Positions 9,218-22,380 of a stretch of 64,000 bases of DNA are shown one piece after another. Position numbers and translations under genes: made by a program. Numbering within the stretch: the first letter of the stretch is position 1; each line of letters opens with the position of its first letter. A model generated the notes under the pieces. The model was not told the origin of the DNA. It was given only the letters and a program-made list of their open reading frames with translations, and did no database searches. This DNA is from Rhodococcus sp. WMMA185. GTDB lineage: Bacteria; Actinomycetota; Actinomycetes; Mycobacteriales; Mycobacteriaceae. The DNA lies in contig NZ_CP017014.1 in assembly GCF_001767395.1 (NCBI RefSeq), forward strand, positions 2,922,501 to 2,986,500, in the 5' to 3' direction.

Positions 9218-9378
9218 TTCGTCCTCCTAGGGTATGCGCCCGTTACCAATCTGTGACGCGACCCACCCTTTATACCGATGCCCCTCGGCCCTGTCTCACT
9301 TTCTCTCGAATGAACTGTCACAGAGATGGCGGACGGTTATGTTGAACGGCTACACCTGCTGGCGATCCATAGCCGCCG

Positions 9379-9513
9379 CAGCGTCAAAAGTGGCCGATCC
9401 GCCACAGCGTCAAAAGTGGCCGATCCGCCACAGCGTCAAAAGTGGCCGATCCGCCACAGCGTCAAGAGTGGCCGAGCCGCCACAGCGTCAAGAGTGGCTG
9501 AGCCGCCACAGCG
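9379..9513 (+). repeat. 26-bp tandem repeat array at the thiD 3' end
   Basis: Five consecutive 26-bp units begin at 9379, 9405, 9431, 9457 and 9483, with a partial sixth from 9509. The plus-strand unit is CAGCGTCAAAAGTGGCCGAT followed by CCGCCA; the last two copies differ by one to three bases. Across each unit junction lies the near-palindrome GTGGCCGATCCGCCAC. Read on the minus strand, the fifth unit contains the last codons and TGA of thiD, and the other units repeat that segment downstream. Confidence 0.92.
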
Positions 9514-10333
9514 GGGACACGGGACCATGCCCGGCGCCCAGACCGTAGGACGCTTCCAGACATTTGGTGACCCATTCCTTGCCGAACGCCACCGCGTCGG
9601 GAACCGACCACCCGTGAGCCAGGGCGCTTGCGATCGCCGCGGCGAAGCTGTCACCGGCGCCGTGATCGTTGCCGGTGTCGAATCGCGGACTTGTGAACTC
9701 GACGAAGCTGTCGCCGTCGAACAGTAGGTCGGTGCTCGACGAGGAGGTACGAAGATGACCACCCTTCACGATCGACCACTGCGCTCCGAGTCCATGGAGG
9801 GCCTCGGCCGCCTGGCGTGCGGTGGCGTCGTCTACGACGTCTATGCCTGTGATGAGGCGGACCTCGTCAAGGTTCGGTGTCACTACCGTAGCGATCGGAA
9901 TGAGCGTGTTTCGCACCGCATCGAGCGCCTCTGCGTGCAAGAGCGGATCTCCGTGCATCGACGCGCACACGGGGTCGACCACGAGCGGAACCGGTTGATC
10001 ATGGCCGATTCCGACCTCAGCACATACGCCCGCGACGGCTTCGATGATCGCCGTCGAAGCCAGCATACCCGTCTTCGCGGCGCCGACCCCGATGTCGTCG
10101 ACCACGCAACGCACCTGTGCTGCCACCGTTTCCGGGGGAATCTCATGAAATCCACTGACGCCCACCGAGTTTTGCACCGTCACCGCCGCGACCGCGACGC
10201 ATGCGTGGACGCCGCACAACGCCATCGTCCGCGAGTCCGCTTGTATCCCGGCACCACCACCCGAATCGGTTCCGGCGATGGTGAGGACACGAACTGGGGT
10301 CTGGCCGTTTGGGCTCAGGGGCAATAGTTTCAC
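9488..10333 (-). CDS. thiD: hydroxymethylpyrimidine/phosphomethylpyrimidine kinase
   Basis: A protein of 281 residues of the ribokinase-like ThiD family. It phosphorylates HMP and HMP-phosphate to HMP-diphosphate for thiamine synthesis. Landmarks: VLTIAGTDSGGGAGIQAD at the N-terminus (substrate Gly loop), VVDPVCASMHG, TPNLDE, VKGGH, and the catalytic anion-hole segment TGNDHGAGDSFAAAIASAL, where Asp of GAGD is the base. The final residues (PLWRLSHS) are encoded inside the 26-bp repeat array, which supplies the stop codon. Upstream on the same strand is the M28 peptidase gene with a 76-bp gap. Confidence 0.93.
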   Translation of the reverse strand: MKLLPLSPNGQTPVRVLTIAGTDSGGGAGIQADSRTMALCGVHACVAVAAVTVQNSVGVSGFHEIPPETVAAQVRCVVDDIGVGAAKTGMLASTAIIEAVAGVCAEVGIGHDQPVPLVVDPVCASMHGDPLLHAEALDAVRNTLIPIATVVTPNLDEVRLITGIDVVDDATARQAAEALHGLGAQWSIVKGGHLRTSSSSTDLLFDGDSFVEFTSPRFDTGNDHGAGDSFAAAIASALAHGWSVPDAVAFGKEWVTKCLEASYGLGAGHGPVSPLWRLSHS

Positions 10334-10409
10334 GACTAGGAACCCTACCGATTCGCGATGGTGCCTGATACGCCGGAATTACACACGTCGAGCCCGTAAA
10401 GGCCTGGCA

Positions 10410-11897
10410 TCACCGGCCGGCACGCGCGTTCACCCGATCCTCTCCGGTAGGCACACCGTTCGGTCCGGCGAGCGAATCTGCATACACCCCGACCGCATAG
10501 GCGACGGCGGTAGCATTCTTTGCCAGAACGAGCGGGTCGACGTTGTCGATCGTGTCGCTCGGGCCGTGGTAGTTCGGGTCGAACGGCGCGTGCGGTCTCC
10601 CGCCCCACTTCTGGACCTGCGCGTCGGTTTTCAGCTGCTCGGCGCCGCTGAACACGCCACCTGTCGGAATCCCGCGGTCGAAGAAGGGGGCGTAGTCGGA
10701 TCTGCCGTCGAATGCGGCGCCCTCGACGGCGGTGCCCCCGCCCTCGAGGAATTGGATGAACGTCCGCTCGATGCCCGCGGAGCCCTCGGGGCCGGGACCA
10801 CCCCCGAGCCGGTCGGAGTCGTCACCGTCGTAGGCCAGGAATGCTGCGTTCTCCGAACCGAGCATGTCGAAGTTCATGTACAGCGCGATGTCGTTGCGTT
10901 CAGCGTCGCTGAGACCGTTCACATAGGCCTTCGAGCCGATCAAACCCTGCTCCTCGGCACCCCAAAACGCGAATCGCACGGCATTCGTGATTTCGGGTGA
11001 GCCACCCAACTGGACGGCCGTCTCGAGGATCGCGGACACGCCGCTTCCGTTGTCGTTCATGCCGGGACTGTCCGGGACGCTGTCGAGGTGGGCGCCGACC
11101 ATCACGACGTCGTCGGTCGCCCCGGTCTTGGTCTGGGCGATGACGTTACGCTCCGTGCCCGACTCGGTGGCGGTGTCCAGTGTCAGCGTCACGTCACCCC
11201 CAGCCTGCTCCAACGCGGCGCCGTCCGCCGTGCTCACTCCACCGGTCGGGATCCTTCCCGCCCCCGGATCACCGAGAGTTGCGTCGTCGAGGGGGCCTTC
11301 CTCATTGTTGACGACAATTACAGCAGCGGCGCCTCGATCGGCAGCAACCTGCTGCTTGTCCGCGAATGTACATACACCACGGTCCACCAGAACGACTGCC
11401 CCGGTGAGGTCGAGGCCGTCATAGTCCGTGGCCTCACATCCGGGACTCTCGTCCTTCGTCGCAGAAACCAAGCGGCCGACGACCCCTTCTGGTCCGGTCG
11501 ACGGCGAATAGTTCAGCGCATGCACCTCGAAGTCGAGGCCGTCCGACGTCAAGTCCGCGGCATTCACGTGGAACTTCTGGAACTCGAACTCCGGGGTCTG
11601 TACATCGAAGCCGCTGTCTTCGAGAATTCCCGCCACGTAGTCGACGCTGGCGGCGTAGCCGGAGGTTCCCGAGGCTCGGTTGCCGTCGTTTTCGTCGGCG
11701 ATCCTCTGCAGTTCCTCTAAATGCCTCATCACACCGTCCTGGGTGACCGAGGCGGCAAGAGCGCTTGCGTCGAGCGGAGGCGCACCGGATTGCGTCTCCG
11801 TGTCGAGCGGAGGTGCACCGGATTGCGTCTCCGTAGTACACCCTGCCAGGACAAGTGCAGCGGCCACCCCAACCGCCAAAACTGCCGTTTGCCGCAT
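10410..11897 (-). CDS. M28 family aminopeptidase lipoprotein (LpqL-like)
   Basis: A protein of 495 residues with a lipoprotein signal (LVLAGC near residue 20), a PA domain at about residues 140-250 (GAVVLVDRGVCTFADKQ), and an M28 zinc peptidase domain from about 265. Zinc and catalytic motifs are visible: GAHLDSVPDSPGMNDNGSG (His, Asp), GAEEQGLIGS (catalytic and metal Glu), MNFDMLGS (Asp) and YHGPSDTID (His). It should remove N-terminal residues from peptides outside the membrane. It matches M. tuberculosis LpqL (Rv0418) in layout. An 11-residue segment just after the lipidated Cys is duplicated (DTETQSGAPPL twice). Confidence 0.88.
   Translation of the reverse strand: MRQTAVLAVGVAAALVLAGCTTETQSGAPPLDTETQSGAPPLDASALAASVTQDGVMRHLEELQRIADENDGNRASGTSGYAASVDYVAGILEDSGFDVQTPEFEFQKFHVNAADLTSDGLDFEVHALNYSPSTGPEGVVGRLVSATKDESPGCEATDYDGLDLTGAVVLVDRGVCTFADKQQVAADRGAAAVIVVNNEEGPLDDATLGDPGAGRIPTGGVSTADGAALEQAGGDVTLTLDTATESGTERNVIAQTKTGATDDVVMVGAHLDSVPDSPGMNDNGSGVSAILETAVQLGGSPEITNAVRFAFWGAEEQGLIGSKAYVNGLSDAERNDIALYMNFDMLGSENAAFLAYDGDDSDRLGGGPGPEGSAGIERTFIQFLEGGGTAVEGAAFDGRSDYAPFFDRGIPTGGVFSGAEQLKTDAQVQKWGGRPHAPFDPNYHGPSDTIDNVDPLVLAKNATAVAYAVGVYADSLAGPNGVPTGEDRVNARAGR
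11769..11834. repeat. 33-bp in-frame tandem duplication in the M28 lipoprotein gene
   Basis: Two adjacent 33-bp units (11769-11801 and 11802-11834) differ at one base and encode DTETQSGAPPL twice in the linker after the lipobox. Because the unit is a multiple of three, the reading frame is preserved and only the tether length changes. Confidence 0.9.
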
Positions 11898-11925
11898 GGT
11901 CGGAAGCCTAGCCGAGAATTCGCTC

Positions 11926-11960
11926 GATAGCCGGGGCGCGCAAGCTTCGCCCCGGCTATC
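11926..11960 (-). terminator. strong stem-loop terminator of the ABC transporter unit
   Basis: Perfect 13-base arms GATAGCCGGGGCG (11926-11938) and CGCCCCGGCTATC (11948-11960) with a 9-nt loop. It sits 7 nt after the permease stop and before the M28 peptidase start, so it would end the leftward ABC transcript. No U-tract follows. Confidence 0.7.
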
Positions 11961-11967
11961 AGGCGTT

Positions 11968-12762
11968 TCAGGCGTCGCGCTTGTTCACGACCACCAGACT
12001 GGCGCCGAAGATCACCAGCACCACGACCGCGAAGTAGGCGAGGCTGCCCCAGGGACCCCAATGGAAGTCGATACCCTGCGATGATCCCAAGAAGTTGTTG
12101 GCGTTGAAGAACGGCAGGAAGGGCATGACCTTCTCCCCGAAAGAGCCGAACAGAAAGAACAGGCTCTCGATCAGCAACGGCCACAGCAGTAGCAGCGCTA
12201 TTGCGCCGGCCGACTGGCGCAGCAGCGCGCCGACGCCGACCGCAAGCACGACACACAGGAACGCGTAGATCGGCACCCCGTAGATCGTCCGCAACGCGGC
12301 ACCATCCGACAGTGAGAGGCCAGCTCCCGCCTCCGCCCCCGCGGTCGCCTTGGCGGTGGCGTAGGCGCCAAAGGTCAGAACGAAAGTCAGCACGGCACCG
12401 AACACTCCGATCAGACCGGCCTTCGCGATGAGCACAGATGCCCTGTTCGGCATGGCCTGGAATGTGGTGCGGATGACCCCGAACCGGTATTCGCTGGTCA
12501 CCGTTAGGGCTGCCAGAATCATGAGGACGGACACACCGAACCCGGAAACCCCGATGACGGCATCGGGCAATTGCAGGAGGACGGGTTCGAAGACCGGTTC
12601 CTCACCCGCAGCGATCTGGTTGTTGACGGAATCGAAGCCGGACCTCGAGACCCACCCCATGAGTGCCGCGAGGCCAAGACCCAGCACGACGATGATTGCC
12701 GTGCACCACCACGGCGAACGCGTCGAGGTGATCTTGATTCGTTCGGCATTGAGAACAGCCAT
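11968..12762 (-). CDS. ABC transporter permease (ABC-2 type)
   Basis: A protein of 264 residues with about six membrane helices: residues 18-38, a long extracytoplasmic loop, then helices near 72-92, 115-135, 155-175, 180-200 and 230-252. It is the membrane half of an ABC-2 type exporter whose ATPase is encoded immediately upstream. The start codon overlaps the ATPase stop by one base (TAATG), showing translational coupling. The extracytoplasmic loop (about residues 40-70) is a feature of the ABC-2 permeases paired with bacitracin/lantibiotic-type ATPases. The substrate cannot be told from sequence. Confidence 0.8.
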   Translation of the reverse strand: MAVLNAERIKITSTRSPWWCTAIIVVLGLGLAALMGWVSRSGFDSVNNQIAAGEEPVFEPVLLQLPDAVIGVSGFGVSVLMILAALTVTSEYRFGVIRTTFQAMPNRASVLIAKAGLIGVFGAVLTFVLTFGAYATAKATAGAEAGAGLSLSDGAALRTIYGVPIYAFLCVVLAVGVGALLRQSAGAIALLLLWPLLIESLFFLFGSFGEKVMPFLPFFNANNFLGSSQGIDFHWGPWGSLAYFAVVVLVIFGASLVVVNKRDA

Positions 12763-13703
12763 TAGTGAGCACCTTTCGTGGATTCGTCAACGCTCTCGGC
12801 GTGGTACTGCACATCGTCGCCGGTCAGCTTCATGAATGCCTCCTCGAGCGATCCACGCTGAGATGCCAACTCGTGCAGGACAATGCCCTCCGCGCCGGCA
12901 ACAGCTCCGACCACCTCGGTGGACGAATTCACGACCAGGAGAGCCTGCTCTCCGCCTGATCCATCCTCGCGGACGGTAAGCCCCTTGGAGGTCAGGGCGC
13001 TGCGCAACGCATCCAGCTGCGGACTTCGCACCCGGACGGTTGCTTCCGAGGACTTGCTGACGAACTCCGACACCGTGGTGTCGGCGATCAGACGTCCTCG
13101 CCCGATCACCACCAGATGTTCTGCGGTCAAGGCCATTTCGGAGAGAAGGTGACTCGAGACCAGAACGGTGCGCCCCTCAGCCGCGAGGCGCTGCATGAAG
13201 TTGCGGACCCAATGGATACCCTCCGGGTCGAGACCATTGACCGGTTCGTCGAACAGCAGCACCTTGGGGTCGCCGAGCAGTGTGGCGGCCAAGCCGAGGC
13301 GCTGGGACATGCCGAGGGAGAATCCGCCCGCCTTCTTCCGGGCCACCTCGCTGAGGCCGACGAGGTGCAGCACCTCGTCGACCCTGCTCTTGGGCAGAGA
13401 GTTGGATGCGGCCATCCACTGTAGGTGGGCGCGAGCAGAGCGGTTGGGGTGCACCCATTTCGCGTCGAGCAGTGCCCCTACCGTCCTCAGCGGCTGGACC
13501 AGTTCGCCGTACGGTTTGCCGTCGATCAAGGCGGTTCCCGCAGTTGGCCGATCCAGGCCGAGGATCATGCGCATCGTCGTCGATTTTCCTGCACCGTTCG
13601 GGCCCAGGAAACCGGTGACCATTCCCGGCTTCACCGTGAACGACAGATTGTCTACTGCCTTCGTCTCACCGAAGGTCTTCGTCAGTCCCTTCACTTCAAT
13701 CAT
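12762..13703 (-). CDS. ABC transporter ATP-binding protein
   Basis: A protein of 313 residues. The ATPase domain has Walker A GPNGAGKST near residue 38, the Q-loop region, signature FSLGMSQRLGLA, Walker B KVLLFDEPVNGLDPEG and the switch His in VSSHLLSEM. The C-terminal 100 residues form the extension seen in BcrA/CcmA-type drug exporters. The frame continues upstream to 13784, but ATG 13703 starts at the family N-terminus (MIEVKGLTKTFG). Coupled to the permease gene. A role in export of a toxic compound or envelope stress is inferred only from the family. Confidence 0.88.
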   Translation of the reverse strand: MIEVKGLTKTFGETKAVDNLSFTVKPGMVTGFLGPNGAGKSTTMRMILGLDRPTAGTALIDGKPYGELVQPLRTVGALLDAKWVHPNRSARAHLQWMAASNSLPKSRVDEVLHLVGLSEVARKKAGGFSLGMSQRLGLAATLLGDPKVLLFDEPVNGLDPEGIHWVRNFMQRLAAEGRTVLVSSHLLSEMALTAEHLVVIGRGRLIADTTVSEFVSKSSEATVRVRSPQLDALRSALTSKGLTVREDGSGGEQALLVVNSSTEVVGAVAGAEGIVLHELASQRGSLEEAFMKLTGDDVQYHAESVDESTKGAH

Positions 13704-13808
13704 GGTGAAAGCATGCCGGAACCGCCGGGCGGCGCGAATCGCCCCCCGGTCTACATTTGATTCGTCCCCAGGTACCGGTCGCACCCCGATCCGACCCCGG
13801 CGCGGCCC

Positions 13809-14790
<982 letters not shown>

Positions 14791-14803
14791 CCCTACCTCT
14801 ATC

Positions 14804-15892
14804 TCACGACTTCCTCGAAATGTCCGGCATAGACGCTTTCTCGAAACGCCTTACGTCGGCGGCCTCGGCCTCCACGACTGCCGAACCCTCCAGCAGTGCC
14901 ATCGTCGCATCAGCGGTGATTGGCGCCAGGAGAATTCCACCTCGGCCGTGCCCGGTTGCCACCACGACACGATCGGACACCCGGCCGATCAGAGGCAAAT
15001 TGTCCGGGGTCATCGGGCGTAGACCTGCAGAAACCTCATGCAGTTCGTACTCACCAACCGCCGGCATCAACGCTTCGGCATCCGCGATCAGGTCGCGCAC
15101 GCCTGCGAGTGTCACCTGGGTGTCGTTGCCCGACTCGTATTGGGTGGCACCCACCACGATGCCGTCGGCGCGGGGCACCAGATACACGGGACGGCCGTGC
15201 ACACTACCGCGAATGGTGCGCCCGGGCGCCGGCGTCACTCCAGGTCGCGAGCGTAGCCGCAGAATCTCGCCTTTCACCGGGCGTACCGGGAGTCCGGGCC
15301 ACAGCGACGGTGAGGCGGTGCCGGCAGCGACGACGATCTGGTCGGCGTCGAGCTCCTCGAGGCTCTGCACGGCGCGCGGGATGTACTCCACTCCCGCGGC
15401 CACCGAACATTGCCGCAACGCATGCAGCAGAAGCCGGTTGTCGACAGCCATCTCGTGGACGGCCAATAGTCCCAGCCGAACGCCACGGGCAAGCATCGGC
15501 TCCAGTTCACGAACCTCGGTGCGGCTGAGGATCTGCAGATCCCGGCCTTGTGCAACCACCCACTCGGCGATCGTCCGCAAGTCCTGCGCATCGGCGCCGT
15601 CCAGCGCGACGGTGAGCGAACTATCCGACGTGAACAGCTCGACACCGGCACCGACCTCGAGCTCCTTGCCGAATTCGGGCCACCGATCGAGCGAAGCGCT
15701 CCCGACTTCGAGAGCACGCTCCTCCCCCGGCCAACCTTCGGACAGGGGGGAGATCATTCCGCCTGCCGCCCAGGATGCGCCAGATCCGATCGACGGATCA
15801 TAGAGACGAACGGACCAGCCACTCCTGGCTGCCCGCCATGCGATCGACAGACCAATCACGCCGCCACCGACGACGGACACCGATCTCGACAC
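14804..15892 (-). CDS. thiO: glycine oxidase ThiO
   Basis: A protein of 362 residues of the DAAO-type flavoprotein family. It has the FAD-binding Rossmann motif VVGGGVIGLSIAWRAARSG at the N-terminus, SGASWAAGGMISP, and the C-terminal GLRPMTPDNLPLIG and VVATGHGRGGILLAP. It oxidises glycine to dehydroglycine, the third precursor of thiazole phosphate, explaining the use of ThiO rather than ThiH in this aerobe. The GTG start has GGAGGTGG about seven bases upstream, directly after the TPP riboswitch, which probably controls access to this site. Confidence 0.93.
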   Translation of the reverse strand: MSRSVSVVGGGVIGLSIAWRAARSGWSVRLYDPSIGSGASWAAGGMISPLSEGWPGEERALEVGSASLDRWPEFGKELEVGAGVELFTSDSSLTVALDGADAQDLRTIAEWVVAQGRDLQILSRTEVRELEPMLARGVRLGLLAVHEMAVDNRLLLHALRQCSVAAGVEYIPRAVQSLEELDADQIVVAAGTASPSLWPGLPVRPVKGEILRLRSRPGVTPAPGRTIRGSVHGRPVYLVPRADGIVVGATQYESGNDTQVTLAGVRDLIADAEALMPAVGEYELHEVSAGLRPMTPDNLPLIGRVSDRVVVATGHGRGGILLAPITADATMALLEGSAVVEAEAADVRRFEKASMPDISRKS

Positions 15893-15911
15893 GAAATCCC
15901 ACCTCCACTTC

Positions 15912-15998
15912 CTGCGCCGGCGTGATCCGGGTCAGGTATGACGGCCGGGTTCGGCGTGACCCCCTCTCAGCCCCACGTTCCTCGGGACTCCCGTGCTG
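15912..15998 (-). promoter_or_regulatory. TPP riboswitch (THI box) of thiOSG
   Basis: On the minus strand the conserved TPP-aptamer elements appear in order: GCACGGGAGTCC (P1/P2 side), GGGGCTGAGAGGG (with the pyrimidine-sensing CTGAGA), then ACCTGACCCGGATCACGCCG with the ACCTGA-(N)-GGAT element, closing with CGGCGC. The ThiO ribosome site GGAGGTGG begins a few bases after the aptamer, so TPP binding would most simply block translation initiation. No terminator hairpin is obvious between the aptamer and the start. Confidence 0.92.
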
Positions 15999-16028
15999 CA
16001 CTATCAGCGTAGAGGCTACCGTCATGCC

Positions 16029-16727
16029 GTGACCACCATGCCTCACGCCAACTACGCAGCCCGCCGCCATCGCCTCGAAACGGCGCGCTTGTACCTGTGC
16101 ACCGACGCTCGACGCGAAAAGGGCGACCTGGCGCAGTTTGCCGATGCCGCGCTGTCCGGTGGCGTCGACATCATCCAACTCCGCGACAAAGGGTCTGCCG
16201 GGGAGAAGAAGTTCGGTCCCTTGGAGGCCCGCGACGAACTGAACGCGCTGTCGGTTCTGGCGGCTGCCGCGAGGCGCCACGGCGCACTGCTTGCCGTCAA
16301 CGACCGCGCCGACATCGCGCTGACCGCTGGGGCAGACGTACTCCACCTCGGCCAGACTGATCTTCCTGTCCCACAAGCGCGGACGGTGGTTGGTTCCGAC
16401 ACCCTCATCGGCCGCTCCACCCACAACCGTGCGCAGGCGAGCCTCGCGGCCATCGAAGAAGGCGTCGACTACTTCTGCACGGGACCGGTGTGGGCCACGC
16501 CCACCAAGCCCGGGCGTAGTGCTGCCGGCATCGAATTGGTTCGCTCGACGGCCGATTCGCAGCCGAATCGTCCCTGGTTCGCGATCGGGGGCATCGACGA
16601 ATCCCGGGTTCCGCAGGTCCTCGCGGCGGGCGCCACTCGCATCGTCGTCGTGCGGGCCATCACCGATGCCGCCGACCCGCAGGCGGCCGCGCGCACGCTC
16701 TCAGGGCTATTGCGACAGAACGGGTAG
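16029..16727 (+). CDS. thiE: thiamine-phosphate synthase
   Basis: A TIM-barrel protein of about 232 residues that joins HMP-diphosphate and thiazole phosphate into thiamine phosphate. Motifs: [26 protein letters not shown] (pyrophosphate-binding Arg/Asp/Lys), [44 protein letters not shown] and WFAIGGID, then [11 protein letters not shown] 16029 is favoured because AGAGG lies about 12 bases upstream; ATG 16038 is the alternative. It diverges from thiO, and the riboswitch DNA lies in the shared 136-bp gap but on the other strand, so thiE itself is not under the aptamer. Confidence 0.92.
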   Translation: MTTMPHANYAARRHRLETARLYLCTDARREKGDLAQFADAALSGGVDIIQLRDKGSAGEKKFGPLEARDELNALSVLAAAARRHGALLAVNDRADIALTAGADVLHLGQTDLPVPQARTVVGSDTLIGRSTHNRAQASLAAIEEGVDYFCTGPVWATPTKPGRSAAGIELVRSTADSQPNRPWFAIGGIDESRVPQVLAAGATRIVVVRAITDAADPQAAARTLSGLLRQNG

Positions 16728-17477
16728 CTACAGCCAGTCCAGCACCATGGACGGTGGAAGAGTCACGACCGTCGACGGTAACCGATCTATCACCGCGGGA
16801 TCGGTGGTCACGACAGCGGTCACCACGCCCACAGTGGTGCCATGTCCGGTGGAGCTGGCGAAACGGCCTGTCAACGTCGGCGCATCGAGTATCTCGACGC
16901 TCCGCAGCCACCCGCACGTGTCGTTGGGCAGGTGAACCGTGCGTGGCAACGTCGTCGACAATCGAGTCAGATGTGCGTGCTCCGCCGGCAGAACCTTCTG
17001 GTCCAGCAACAACAGCACTTCGGTGGTCCGAAGCCGCGGCCAACCCGCTTCGAAGCCGGGATGCAGCGGCAGACCCGTGACGTCGGCCTCTCGAACCCAC
17101 CGCAACTCCACGCTCTCCCGGTTCGCGACTGTGGGGATCGGACGCTCGGTGTCGGCAATCACCGTGGTATAACTCCAACCGCTCGCCGCCTTGGTCGTAA
17201 GAATCTCGGCGCGGACACGGATCTCCGCGATCTCGATACCTGCTTCCTCATGCGCCTCGCGCACCGCGGCGTGGGCGGTGGTCTCGTGACTGTCCCTGGC
17301 TCCGCCCGGCAACGCCCACGTTCCGCCCTGGTGACTCCACAATGCGCGGTGTTGCAGCAACACGGCGGGTGTTTGGTCTACGAGGGGCGCACGCAACAAC
17401 AAACCGGCAGCACCGAACTTGCCCCAATGACGACTGCCGTCCGGTCCGGTTATCCAACCGTCACCATCACCACGCAT
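16728..17477 (-). CDS. Nudix hydrolase (MutT3-like)
   Basis: A protein of 249 residues. The Nudix box is complete near residues 57-80 ([23 protein letters not shown]), following WALPGG, so it should hydrolyse a nucleoside diphosphate linked to another group. It corresponds by position to M. tuberculosis MutT3 (Rv0413). The protein is longer than the usual Nudix domain, with about 90 extra C-terminal residues ([18 protein letters not shown] and a hydrophobic end) of unknown role. Its stop codon abuts the thiE stop with no spacer. Confidence 0.87.
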   Translation of the reverse strand: MRGDGDGWITGPDGSRHWGKFGAAGLLLRAPLVDQTPAVLLQHRALWSHQGGTWALPGGARDSHETTAHAAVREAHEEAGIEIAEIRVRAEILTTKAASGWSYTTVIADTERPIPTVANRESVELRWVREADVTGLPLHPGFEAGWPRLRTTEVLLLLDQKVLPAEHAHLTRLSTTLPRTVHLPNDTCGWLRSVEILDAPTLTGRFASSTGHGTTVGVVTAVVTTDPAVIDRLPSTVVTLPPSMVLDWL

Positions 17478-17652
17478 CGACTACCCCTGTCCGACCCGAT
17501 GAGCACCTTCGGTTCCCTCACACTATCGGTTCGTCCCGGCACAACCCGCAGGCAATCGAACGACGGGCCGGTCCGGTCCGGATAGCGCCGGACGACAGGT
17601 TTCCCTTATATGCTCGCCACAAGCAGAGAAACACTCTCGGGAGGTGATCGAC

Positions 17653-19013
17653 GTGGTTCTGCGCAGGGCTCCGTCGATCGAACCACAAGGAAGCTACGCA
17701 TCGTCCGGCGCCGCTGAGGATGACGTCAAACCCGTGGTGACGCCGCGCAAGGAACTACGCGCATTCCTCGCCTCCACTCCCGGCAGGCTCACCGTTCTCG
17801 GCATCGTCCTCTTGGCCCTCACCCTGACCGCGGGTTTCGTGGCCACATCTGTTGTCAACTCCAGCGAGGCCACCCTCGAAACCATGTTGGCCGAGACAGA
17901 ACCTCTCGCTTACTCGACGCGGAGCCTGTACACCTCCCTATCGGTGGCGGACGCCGCGGCGACGACGGCGTTCATCTCCGGAGGCCTCGAACCTCCCGAA
18001 CTCCAGGACAGGTACGAGGAGGCTATGGCTACAGCCTCCTCCGACCTCGTGTTCGCATCGACCGGCGGGCCTGGCCTGCGCGACGACAACAGCAGAATGC
18101 TACTGTCCTCGATCTCCACCGATCTCAGCGTCTATTCCGGCATCATTGCAACCGCGCGGGCCAACAATCGAGCCGGGAACCCGGTCGGGGCCTCATATCT
18201 CAGCGAAGCTTCGACGGTGATGCAGAACCGAATTCTGCCGATGGCCAGACAGTTGCTCGCCCAACAGGAAACCCGCATCGCGGATATTCAGCGGAACTAC
18301 TCGCGACCACCCTGGCTTGCACTGACCCTGGTCACTTTGGCCCTCGTGGCGCTGGTATTCGCCAATATCGTGATCGCCAGAATGAGCAGGCGCAGGTTCA
18401 ACCCCGGTTTGATCCTTGCGTCAGCGTGTACGGCGATCCTCCTGGTATGGATGCTCGTGGCCGGGGTGACCTCCTCCCTCGACACCAGACGTGCCCTGAA
18501 CGAGGGCGCCCGGCCACTGCACGAGTTGACGTCAGGGCGCATTTTGGCCCAACAGGCACGCACACAGGAGATGCTCAAGCTGGCCCGCCGTGATTCCGGC
18601 GGCGACTACGACGAGATCTTCGACGAGAAGTCGAGGCAGTTCGGCGATCTACTGTCCAACTACCCGGGCGACGGCAGTATGCGGGTCGGCCAAGATGAGG
18701 TGGCGGATGCGCAGGAGGCGTGGACCCGCTGGTTGTCCGCGCACGAGCGAATGAACGCCATCCTCGGCATCGGCGATTTCGACTCGGCGGCGATGGTTGC
18801 GATCGGCCCCGGACCAGACGATTCCGCGGCCGCGTTCACCGAGATCAACGAGGCTCTCGACAACGGAATCGAGACAGCCCGCAACCATCTGCGGTCGAAC
18901 GTCGCATCCGCGGCAGACGTACTGACCGCGCTCGGTCCCGTCTCGCTCGTCCTGACGCTGGTCGGCTCCGGAGGAATTATCATCGGGTTGTGGCCCCGGT
19001 TGAGGGAATACCA

Positions 19014-19017
<4 letters not shown>
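17653..19017 (+). CDS. multi-pass membrane protein of the pknG operon (Rv0412c-like)
   Basis: A protein of about 454 residues with four membrane segments: near residues 42-64, 218-240, 252-277 and 425-447. Helices 1-2 and 3-4 enclose two extracytoplasmic domains of about 150 residues that look like helical sensor bundles. There is no catalytic motif. In the M. tuberculosis counterpart this protein, GlnH and PknG act together in sensing extracellular Asp/Glu; the GlnX name has been used for it. GTG 17653 is preferred over the in-frame GTG at 17644 because GGGAGG then lies eight bases upstream. The stop overlaps the glnH start (GTGA). Confidence 0.85.
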
Positions 19018-22308
<3,291 letters not shown>

Positions 22309-22327
22309 TCTCCCACCCGAAACCGAA

Positions 22328-22377
22328 CACAGGCCCCATGCAACCCGGCCAGTAGACCGAGCAGAAAGGGGCCTGTG
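22328..22377. terminator. bidirectional stem-loop terminator between pknG and the lysis cassette
   Basis: Ten-base perfect arms CACAGGCCCC (22328-22337) and GGGGCCTGTG (22368-22377), separated by 30 nt, lie between the convergent ends of pknG and the small coiled-coil gene. It could serve both directions. Confidence 0.65.
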
Positions 22378-22380
22378 CGC

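Noticed and set aside
9379..9513. Repeat array as a CRISPR
   Set aside because: Units are directly adjacent with no unique spacers, near-palindromic, and partly coding.
13704..13784. Upstream extension of the ABC ATPase by 27 codons
   Set aside because: The extension is Arg-rich and lies before the family N-terminus; the internal ATG at 13703 fits better.
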